A DNA stretch of 6,956 nt from Firmicutes bacterium UBA3930 (GTDB lineage Bacteria > Bacillota > Clostridia > Caldicoprobacterales > Caldicoprobacteraceae): the NCBI GenBank assembly GCA_002385885.1, contig DGEI01000036.1, positions 1 to 6,956 on the forward strand, written 5' to 3'. A program made the translations under genes and the position numbers. The stretch's first letter is position 1; each line of letters starts with the position of its first letter. This document shows, in pieces, positions 1 to 5,870 of this stretch. The notes below the pieces were generated by a model. The model saw nothing but the letters and a program-made list of their open reading frames with translations, was not told the origin of the DNA and searched no databases.

Positions 1-25
1 CCCGCACCATTAGGCCTTCTTAAAT

Positions 26-55
26 ATTATACCATATATAAAATTCCTTGTTCAA
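26..55 (-). promoter_or_regulatory. Sigma-A-like promoter, probably driving the CRISPR array
   Basis: On the minus strand TTGAAC (55-50) stands 18 bases before a perfect TATAAT (31-26), with a TATATATGG stretch just before the -10 box. Transcription would start near position 19 and leave the window on the left, which fits pre-crRNA expression from the leader. Confidence 0.65.
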
Positions 56-114
56 AATGTTAAGTTTTCTTTCTAAACATAAGGACAGCAAGGTTTAAGG
101 CGTTTTTATCATTT

Positions 115-156
115 CCGTCGATCTCCTGGAGTTTTTGCACTATCGGAGGTCGACGG
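115..156. repeat. Inverted repeat (12-bp stem) between cas2 and the leader promoter
   Basis: On the plus strand CCGTCGATCTCC (115-126) pairs with GGAGGTCGACGG (145-156) around an 18-base loop. Eleven of twelve pairs are Watson-Crick; the twelfth is G.U in plus-strand RNA and a C-A mismatch in minus-strand RNA. It starts 13 bases after the cas2 stop. No T-run follows on either strand, so it is not a standard intrinsic terminator. It could be a binding site or structure of the CRISPR leader, a stabiliser of the 3' end of the cas mRNA, or a lone repeat-like element. I have an impression of similar hairpins beside cas2 in other type I-B loci of Firmicutes, but cannot verify it here. Confidence 0.7.
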
Positions 157-169
157 TAAATTAACTTCA

Positions 170-439
170 TTACAGGACCAGGTCCTGACCACCTTTTTTA
201 ACGCCTATGGTTTCACGTTTATAATACTGCAGAGACTTAAAATGGTAAAATATTATGGAATCTTCGTCTTTGTTTATTTTATTGGTAAGTTCGGCTTTCA
301 GCTTAACTAAATTGGCCTCGGTAATATCGCCTTCAAGCACGGAATTCTGCACCCAGTACAAGTACTTCCGAGCTGTTTTCAGTACCTTTGCGACTCGCTT
401 TTCACCTACATCATACACCAATATCACGAACAAAGCCAT
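170..439 (-). CDS. cas2: CRISPR-associated protein Cas2
   Basis: Small ferredoxin-fold protein that bridges two Cas1 dimers in the spacer integration complex. The product shows the N-terminal strand with VILVYDV, the KTARKYLYWVQNSVLEGDI segment after it, and a central SIIFYHF strand. The 89-aa length is normal and the frame is unbroken. The first ATG at 439 is only one base from AGGGAGGG. A TTG two codons later (433) has ideal spacing of 7 bases from GGAGG and would place the conserved aspartate at residue 8, as in the family, so the real start may be the TTG, giving 87 aa. It is the last gene of the operon and appears intact, although its partner Cas1 is truncated. The sequence after its stop is the presumed CRISPR leader. 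Confidence 0.93.
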   Translation of the reverse strand: MALFVILVYDVGEKRVAKVLKTARKYLYWVQNSVLEGDITEANLVKLKAELTNKINKDEDSIIFYHFKSLQYYKRETIGVKKGGQDLVL

Positions 440-447
440 CCCTCCCT
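440..447 (-). promoter_or_regulatory. Ribosome binding site of cas2
   Basis: AGGGAGGG on the minus strand, between the cas1 stop and cas2. Its position favours the TTG at 433 (7 bases from GGAGG) over the ATG at 439 (1 base from the end of the site). Confidence 0.5.
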
Positions 448-462
448 ATGCAATTTTGGCAT

Positions 463-1275
463 TTACCATTGGCTCACAAACGGTTCATAGAGTTCTTCGC
501 CTATCAAATGCTTTTCGAGCTTGTAGAGTTCCATGCGGATCAATCGTCTATAAGTAACTTGTTTTCCAAGCCTCTTATAATTGATTGTTGTCTTTAATTT
601 TTCATCCATTTCCCGGATGAATATTTTCTTTCCTTCATCTTTTATTAGCATACCGTCAGTTTTTTTGTCGAAATGTTTGGCTGAAAGCATGTTTTTAGAC
701 ACCAGTGTAAAAATAGTTCTATCAACTATGATTGGCTTGAAAATTTCTGCGATATCGAGATTCAGCGTAAACCGCCTGTTATTAGTAGTGTGGAGGTAAC
801 CTATCCTAGGGTCAAGATGTGTGTTGTAGATTTCGCTAAGGACGATGGTATATAGAATTGAATTTCCAAAACTTATTAACGTATTCAGATAGTTTCGTGG
901 CGGCCTTCGCGTCCTTTTTTCAAACGCGAAATCAGGATTACCAAGGATTTCGTCAAAAGAGCTGAAGTAAGTTTCCCTGATATTGCCTTCGAGGGCCATC
1001 ATCTCTTCAATTGTCATATTGTAATTCAGACGTTGGTAAAGCTGTTCTGCCTGCTGCAACTGTTCACCGACATTCTTACCCCTTGATGAATAATACTTTA
1101 ATACCTGTACCATGTTGCGGTAGCTTCCTTCGATTATTTTATACGCAATGTATTTCCGCTTTTTTTCATCGAGATAGAACTCAGCTTGCTTTAAAATCAT
1201 ATACCCGGAATTGTAATGCTCCCTTGGATAATAAGTCCCGGTATAGTATTCGTAATAATTGAAAAAATGCAGTCT
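463..1275 (-). pseudogene. cas1: Cas1 lacking its N-terminal region
   Basis: Remnant of Cas1, the integrase that inserts new spacers. The frame is open from 1275, just after an in-frame TGA at 1276-1278, and its first residues already match the middle of the Cas1 N-terminal domain: LHFFNYYEYYTGTYYPRE, about 60 residues into intact proteins. About 268 of the usual 330 or so residues remain. The catalytic residues survive; counting from the first ATG at 1200 they are E71 in LEGNIR, H137 in GYLH and D149 in LDIAEIFKP. The missing part is most of the N-terminal beta domain used for dimerisation. No start with a good ribosome binding site exists; the ATG at 1200 would give 245 aa and overlaps the end of the cas4 frame by 20 bases. 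The cas1 stop lies 23 bases before the cas2 ATG. Activity is doubtful. Confidence 0.87.
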
Positions 1276-1519
1276 TCACCTCACCTATTACCAGTTGCAT
1301 GTCTTTGCGCTTGACGATATCAAATTTCATGCTTTCAAATTCGACTTCTTTCTTCTCACGAGAATATGACTGCTCGTGCAGGAACCGGCCGATTTCAATA
1401 TTGGTATTCTCCTGGTCTGCGGTAATCCCCCTGGAAAGCAGCCAAACCTCCCGTTTGCAGATACAGTAGTACCATATGTATGTTCCTGTGATCCGAAATT
1501 CACGAGGGTTGAAAAACAT
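1181..1519 (-). pseudogene. cas4: Truncated cas4 (N-terminal half, out-of-frame tail)
   Basis: Remnant of Cas4, the RecB-like nuclease that helps Cas1-Cas2 select and trim prespacers with the right PAM. Residues 1-82 follow the family: ITGTYIWYY, CKREVWL with C21, the DQEN segment, GRFLHE with H48, KFDIVK with D67, and VIGEVK with E80 and K82, so the RecB active-site residues are all present. After residue 83 the similarity stops. Residues 84-112 are an out-of-frame reading of cas1 DNA that ends at a chance stop. Intact Cas4 is about 165 aa; the missing half carries the three C-terminal cysteines that with C21 hold an iron-sulfur cluster, so the product is unlikely to fold or act normally. 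The start ATG at 1519 has only a weak AGGAA 11 bases upstream. An assembly or sequencing error cannot be excluded. Confidence 0.85.
1265..1278 (-). other. Deletion junction between cas4 and cas1
   Basis: Within these bases the reading passes from the cas4 GEVK motif to the cas1 HFFNYY motif in the +1 frame. The sequence is short and T-rich (a run of six T on the minus strand). The exact breakpoint cannot be placed without an intact relative, because the flanking bases can be assigned to either gene. From usual protein lengths about 0.4-0.5 kb is missing. Confidence 0.75.
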
Positions 1520-1559
1520 GGTGAATCCACTTCCTATGTCATGAATAAGTTATGGTAAT

Positions 1560-3890
1560 TTAAAAAAAGTAATTGTTATCCGCATTCAAACCGGTTTCCT
1601 TGCTATAGTCGACTGCAAAAATCGGTAGCTTGTAAGAGTTTTCACAGTATTTATTCCTGTACTGATTTTTATAATCACTGATTTTTACCGGTACTTCGTA
1701 TAAAGGAATGAGTTCGAATTTTTTCTCTTCAAAAAGCCTTATTACCGTATCCATGTATGGGTTGGCAGGGATGACCGGTACTTTCGTTATTGCATTGCTT
1801 CTTGTTAACAGTTCTTCTTCGTTTTCGCTTATTGAAAGGTCCCAGATCTCGTATTTGTTTTCGATTTTTGAGTACAGCATTTCGCCTTCTTTGTATTCAT
1901 CGTTGTACAAGTTCCAGTCACAGTAGACATCCTCAATCATAAGGGATATTTCAGCCTCTGAAAGAAGTCCCTGGTTGTTTTTAACAACCTGCACCGTTTT
2001 TTTGATTATATCATCTTTGTTTTTATAGACATAATTCATGGCTGTCTCAGACGCGTTGAAAACGAAGAATTTTCCTTCACTCAACAAGCCATACCTGTTG
2101 CATCTTCCGGCACGCTGGACCAGGCTGTCTATTGGGGCGCATTCTGAGAACATTACGTCAAAACTGACATCCAGCGACACTTCTATTACTTGAGTAGCAA
2201 TCACCAGGTCATATGGATTCCCATTTTTATCTGTCAATTCACGCTCTTTTTCCTGCCTGTCGATTGCTGCGAACTCGGAATGGAGACACAATATCCTGCA
2301 ATTTTCCAGCCCTGCTTTATTAAGCAGGGTTGTATAAGCAAAGTATTCTTGTTTTGCTGTTTTAATATCATTGACTATCAATGCGACTTTTTTATTGACT
2401 TTAAGTTCATTCATGACCAGTTCACGGATTTCTTCAACCGTACAGTCTAAGTATATCCACCTGTTGCGCCTGATGCCCAATCTTTCTTCTGCGACCAGGG
2501 CACCTGGCAATCCCAGCAATTCCAGGAAGTGCTCGCGCAAAAACCTTGGCATCGTCGCACTCATAATCATTACCTTGCCGCCAAGAGACTTGATTTTTCT
2601 TATCAGTGAGGTAATAAGACCGATTGTGTAGGGCTCGTATGCCTGGATTTCATCAAAGATGACCGCGCTTCCAAGCAGGGCATATTCCTTAAGGCTCCAT
2701 AATCCCGTGTTAAAGCCACACGTTAGCATCTGGTCTACAGTTGAAACCATGACAGCAGGCATGAACGCTTTCTGGTTCAGGAGTCTGAACCTGTCAACGT
2801 CATATGTCTCTTCTCCGTAATCTTCAGCATTTTCGACAGTTTTTCCATTTACATTTTCTTTCCTGGCGGCAAAATACGTAGCAATACCAGAATGGGCCAG
2901 GCCACACCTGGTTTGTCCGAAATAATAGCAAAGACGTTCGTATAAACTGTTCGAAGTGACCATTGTCGGCATGAGTAGGATGATTTTCTTTGGCCTGGTG
3001 TTTAGAGCCCAGATGAGTCCCGCTTCAGTTTTGCCTGAGCCTGTGGGAGCTATAACAACTGCATCTCCCTGGTGTTTCAGGCATTCTGTGTGGAATTTCC
3101 TGGGTTCATATATTTTGCCCTCATCTTCGAGCCTGTCTTTCAGTTTGTTAAAAATGTATTCCGGGCCTTTACTATCAAGGGTGTACATTTCCCCGTCGTA
3201 TGACCCGGACGAGCCCAGCCAGTCGCAGAAATGCAAAAAGCCTTTCATAAGCCCGTACAATGCCCGGATATTGTGAATATCCTTTTTCCCGGAATACCGG
3301 CCTTCCTTATACATATCTGTCAGGCGTACGAGAAGTCCTCTCGCGACATTGGAGGGAGGCAGGCTGACACCTGGTTTATAGGAGAATTCGCCGTTGCTTA
3401 TTGCTTTTATTGTATCGATAATGTAACTTGTTTCAGCCTCATCTGGCATAGGCCATTCTTTATCACACAAGTTATTGATAAATTTCCTGAAATTATTCTT
3501 CAGGGGTTTATGATGACCAAGTATTGCATAAAAGTGGTAGGGTATTGAAACGCGCTTGAAACTGTCTTTTTCCAGGCAAAAAAGAAAAATGCAGGATATG
3601 AGCTCATGCCTGAAATAATCTTTCCTGTGGACAGGCTGCCCGCTGATCAGTTTTGACATCATTTGCTGAAAAAGGCGGTTTACCTTTCCAGTGTCGTGAA
3701 ACAGCACTGCAATTTTCATTAGTCTTGTAAAAGTTTCAGGGTCTTCCCCGAGTTCTGTAATTACTTTTTCCAGTGTTTCATGGCTGCGTTTTATTTCATT
3801 GCAGGCTATTACATAACACCGTTCAACATGGTATTCGTAAGTGCCTTCTTTGCCTGCCACCGGCTTGGCATAGTAAGATTTGCCTTCCAT
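1560..3890 (-). CDS. cas3: CRISPR-associated nuclease/helicase Cas3
   Basis: Interference effector: an ATP-driven 3'-5' DNA helicase fused to an HD metal-dependent nuclease that degrades DNA marked by Cascade. In the 776-aa product the HD domain comes first, with H65-D66 in LFHDTGK, the HH pair in ILGHHKP at 126-127 and D223 in FCDWLGS. The SF2 helicase follows with Walker A APTGSGKT (281-288), Walker B DEIQ (413-416), SAT (444-446) and motif VI QRAGRCNR (592-599). All catalytic motifs are present and the length is usual. I place the start at the ATG at 3890, which has AGGTG 6 bases upstream; a GTG at 3899 overlapping the cas5 stop would add three residues but lacks a good ribosome binding site. 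It ends 40 bases before the cas4 remnant. Assignment is secure. Confidence 0.95.
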   Translation of the reverse strand: MEGKSYYAKPVAGKEGTYEYHVERCYVIACNEIKRSHETLEKVITELGEDPETFTRLMKIAVLFHDTGKVNRLFQQMMSKLISGQPVHRKDYFRHELISCIFLFCLEKDSFKRVSIPYHFYAILGHHKPLKNNFRKFINNLCDKEWPMPDEAETSYIIDTIKAISNGEFSYKPGVSLPPSNVARGLLVRLTDMYKEGRYSGKKDIHNIRALYGLMKGFLHFCDWLGSSGSYDGEMYTLDSKGPEYIFNKLKDRLEDEGKIYEPRKFHTECLKHQGDAVVIAPTGSGKTEAGLIWALNTRPKKIILLMPTMVTSNSLYERLCYYFGQTRCGLAHSGIATYFAARKENVNGKTVENAEDYGEETYDVDRFRLLNQKAFMPAVMVSTVDQMLTCGFNTGLWSLKEYALLGSAVIFDEIQAYEPYTIGLITSLIRKIKSLGGKVMIMSATMPRFLREHFLELLGLPGALVAEERLGIRRNRWIYLDCTVEEIRELVMNELKVNKKVALIVNDIKTAKQEYFAYTTLLNKAGLENCRILCLHSEFAAIDRQEKERELTDKNGNPYDLVIATQVIEVSLDVSFDVMFSECAPIDSLVQRAGRCNRYGLLSEGKFFVFNASETAMNYVYKNKDDIIKKTVQVVKNNQGLLSEAEISLMIEDVYCDWNLYNDEYKEGEMLYSKIENKYEIWDLSISENEEELLTRSNAITKVPVIPANPYMDTVIRLFEEKKFELIPLYEVPVKISDYKNQYRNKYCENSYKLPIFAVDYSKETGLNADNNYFF

Positions 3891-3895
3891 GACGA

Positions 3896-4633
3896 TCACC
3901 TGCTGAACTTAAGCATTGGCACTGACTCGCCCGAGAATTTATATACTGTTACTTCTTCGGCCAGTTGCTGCTTGTCGCCAAGGTATGTCAGGGTCATGAA
4001 TCTTGAGGCTTTCCGGACATTGTCCGTTCCAATGCTGAAATCTACCGGTAGCTTTTTTACCACTGGAGGCCTTAATGTTTCTGCAATCGGGATAGCCCGG
4101 ACCTTTTCCCAGTCGAACCTGAACAGCCGCGAGTAATCACCGCAGACCCAGGTGTTGCAAACATTGGAGTCGTTTTTTACAGATACATCGTCGTACATAA
4201 CAACCCCCGTGATTTTTGCCATTTCATCGCTTGTCCCGATAGTTATGGCATAGTACGGCTGCAGGAACGCATTGAAAAGTGATTCTATTGCGTCATCATC
4301 CTCGCAGGCATAATATGCGCTCAGCCTCATGTCGGCAAGAAACGTCCGAAGGATAACTGCCCGGGTTGGCTCATCGGATTTCTTGTCTGCCTTTATTTTT
4401 ATGTAATTCCAGAGATCCTTTCCTTTACCGCCTGAAGTACCGATGCACCCAACCATCAGTTCCACGGATTTTGCCCATGATAATGCTTCCTCGAATGTTT
4501 TGCCCAAAGCAGCGCCTGCCATTCCCAGCAGAGTGGTGGGAGGTGGAAGGGGCAGCGTATCATGGTAAAGCTGCGCCCCCGGATCCCTGAAAGAAACGAC
4601 AGGTGCATACAGGTCAACTTTAAGTCCCTTCAT
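3896..4633 (-). CDS. cas5b: Type I-B Cascade subunit Cas5 (Cas5t/Cas5b)
   Basis: Cascade subunit that caps the 5' handle of the crRNA and anchors the Cas7 backbone to Cas8. I choose the ATG at 4633, giving 245 aa, because GAGGTG stands 5 bases before it and the product then begins MKGLKVDLYAPVVSFRDPGA, the usual Cas5t N-terminus. Starting at the upstream in-frame ATG (4675) would add 14 residues that do not resemble the family and would overlap cas7. Residues 28-44, LPLPPPTTLLGMAGAAL, are the conserved proline/glycine-rich segment of the N-terminal RAMP domain. Length and frame are normal. The stop TGA overlaps a possible GTG start of cas3, so the two genes are tightly coupled. In this subtype Cas5 is not expected to be the processing nuclease; that would be Cas6, which is not in the window. 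Confidence 0.93.
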   Translation of the reverse strand: MKGLKVDLYAPVVSFRDPGAQLYHDTLPLPPPTTLLGMAGAALGKTFEEALSWAKSVELMVGCIGTSGGKGKDLWNYIKIKADKKSDEPTRAVILRTFLADMRLSAYYACEDDDAIESLFNAFLQPYYAITIGTSDEMAKITGVVMYDDVSVKNDSNVCNTWVCGDYSRLFRFDWEKVRAIPIAETLRPPVVKKLPVDFSIGTDNVRKASRFMTLTYLGDKQQLAEEVTVYKFSGESVPMLKFSR

Positions 4634-4638
4634 TTTCA

Positions 4639-4644
4639 CACCTC
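4639..4644 (-). promoter_or_regulatory. Ribosome binding site deciding the cas5 start
   Basis: GAGGTG on the minus strand, 5 bases before the ATG at 4633 and in the short gap after the cas7 stop. It supports the internal start over the longer frame beginning at 4675. Confidence 0.6.
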
Positions 4645-4650
4645 GTTTTT

Positions 4651-5529
4651 TCAGCAGTAAACGTTCTTGAGCCATGACTTGATCGTTTCGAAGCCCTCTC
4701 CCAGAGGAACATACTTTTCGTTATTTTCAGGGAAGAAGTCTTTACGTTCGCCTATTACGTACTCTATTATCTGTGAAGAATTATCTGCAAGGGTGTTTTC
4801 GATCAGGTTGTGATTTATCCTGCCATCAGCATTGACTTTTACGCTTTCGAGGAAAATCGGGTTTTTTACCTTGAGCAATGCGGCACAGATGAACTTTGGG
4901 GACATGTCGGTCAGGAAACGGCTTTGCCTGCCGACAGTCCAGAGGTTCTGGACAGCGTCGATCAATGCCGCAGTACGTTTGTATTTTTCTTCGCCAGGCA
5001 GCTGTAATTCGTATTTATCGCCTGGAGACTTTTCGCCGACCCTGTCCAGTTCAAGCAGAATGGTTCCAACGTAATACCCTGAGTGGATCTCGGTTTCAAA
5101 AATATTCGGATTACCGCCGGTTTTCAAGGACATGTAATTTGTGCCGAAGTCCATGTCTCCCCTGTAAGGGTCAAGAGAAATCAGCGGGGAAACGCGAAGC
5201 GGTGCTGTCCTCTTTATTGTTTCAGCATCAGCCTGCATGAAGCCGAACAGATCATCATCGATGTACGTCTGCGGGTCACACTGAGTGGAAGCGGCACCTT
5301 TCTTTTGCCTGGCTTCTGAAGTTTCCGAGAGTTCCCAGCCCAGTACTGCAAGTTGCTCTCTCAACGCTCTTCTTACAGCCTGTGAAGAACAATAAGGATA
5401 TTCCTTGCCGTCGTTTTTCTGTATCTTTTTGATACTTACTATGTTGTCTGCTTCTTTATCGGCTCCGTTCAGAGATGCGTAAGAAGCCCATGTCAGGTAA
5501 GTAATCGTTAAAGCCTTGGCGTTTGTCAT
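4651..5529 (-). CDS. cas7: Type I-B Cascade backbone protein Cas7/Cst2/DevR
   Basis: Repeated backbone subunit of Cascade, a RAMP-fold protein that polymerises along the crRNA spacer. The 292-aa product shows the Cst2/DevR pattern: SLNGADKEADNIVSIKKI at residues 19-36, then YPYCSSQAVRRALREQL at 44-60, LFGFMQAD at 94-101, and APLRVSPLISLDPYRGD at 109-125. The length is normal for the family and the frame is unbroken. The start ATG overlaps the cas8 stop (ATGA) and is preceded by AAAGGAGG with a 7-base gap, so translation is probably coupled to cas8 but also well supported on its own, as expected for a subunit needed in several copies. The stop lies 17 bases before the chosen cas5 start. Assignment is secure from these motifs and the gene order. 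Confidence 0.94.
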   Translation of the reverse strand: MTNAKALTITYLTWASYASLNGADKEADNIVSIKKIQKNDGKEYPYCSSQAVRRALREQLAVLGWELSETSEARQKKGAASTQCDPQTYIDDDLFGFMQADAETIKRTAPLRVSPLISLDPYRGDMDFGTNYMSLKTGGNPNIFETEIHSGYYVGTILLELDRVGEKSPGDKYELQLPGEEKYKRTAALIDAVQNLWTVGRQSRFLTDMSPKFICAALLKVKNPIFLESVKVNADGRINHNLIENTLADNSSQIIEYVIGERKDFFPENNEKYVPLGEGFETIKSWLKNVYC

Positions 5530-5870
5530 TGCTGATCCTCCTTTGAATTGTTATTTAAACTGCTGTTGGCAGCGTTTATGACCTGGAGAGCACCCATCAC
5601 GCAATAAGCCCTGAAGTCTTCGAATTTGACTTCTTCAAGGATCCCGTCGAGCAGTTTGCCGGAAACGGGGATGCCGTAACGGAACATGATGTTGTTGATT
5701 TGGTTCAGGAAATCTGTCGATGTCCTGGACTTCCGCAAGACGAACAAGTCTCCCTTGATTTTTTTAACAGCGGCATCCAGCTTGTTTTTGTCTTTTCTGT
5801 CTTCGGGAAGTACAGAGAGAGCAATTTGCTTTCCCAGATTTACTGCAGTTTCAACCTGTTCCTTATTCAT
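5526..5870 (-). CDS. cas11b: Probable internally translated small subunit Cas11b (within cas8)
   Basis: In-frame internal start inside cas8 that would yield a separate 114-aa protein identical to the C-terminus of Cas8. The ATG at 5870 (codon 349 counting from 6914) is preceded by the purine-rich AAAAGGAAGG with a 7-base gap, much stronger than the signal at the apparent cas8 GTG. Type I-B, I-C and I-D systems are known to make their small subunit Cas11 by internal initiation in the large-subunit gene, and it binds along the Cascade backbone. The predicted protein starts MNKEQVETAVNLG, is rich in charged and probably helical sequence, and has a length typical of Cas11b. What is seen is the start signal and the length; that it is translated is inference. 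It would share its stop with cas8 and sit directly before cas7. Confidence 0.65.
   Translation of the reverse strand: MNKEQVETAVNLGKQIALSVLPEDRKDKNKLDAAVKKIKGDLFVLRKSRTSTDFLNQINNIMFRYGIPVSGKLLDGILEEVKFEDFRAYCVMGALQVINAANSSLNNNSKEDQQ

Larger units (their letters stand above)
1..169 (-). other. Presumed CRISPR leader (3' of cas2, AT-rich, no gene)
   Basis: Gene-free stretch after cas2, reading out of the left edge. It holds the inverted repeat, an AT-rich middle, and a sigma-A-like promoter near the end. This is the usual order of cas2, leader and array in type I-B loci, so the first repeat is expected just beyond position 1. No repeat-spacer unit is seen within the window, so the leader call rests on position and promoter only. 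Confidence 0.6.

Noticed and set aside
115..156. The inverted repeat as a CRISPR array or as an intrinsic terminator
   Set aside because: Only one copy is present, with no spacer-repeat periodicity, and neither side is followed by a T-run. It is kept as an unexplained structured element.
255..557. Plus-strand open frames throughout the window, such as this one and the 118-codon frame at 3780-4136
   Set aside because: They lie opposite clear cas genes, have no recognisable motifs, and the minus-strand genes explain the same bases fully.
1181..1519. cas4 as a naturally short but complete variant
   Set aside because: The tail after GEVK is an out-of-frame translation of conserved cas1 sequence, so it is not a genuine alternative C-terminus.
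1327..1530. Minus-strand 67-codon frame overlapping the start of cas4
   Set aside because: It is a shifted reading of cas4, and the cas4 frame carries the conserved residues.
2643..2654. DEIQ instead of the textbook DEAH/DExH in Cas3 as a defect
   Set aside because: The last position of this motif varies among Cas3 proteins and all other helicase and HD motifs are intact, so it is not evidence of inactivation.
4634..4675. Longer cas5 starting at 4675
   Set aside because: The extra 14 residues overlap the cas7 end, lack family similarity, and the ATG at 4633 has its own ribosome binding site.
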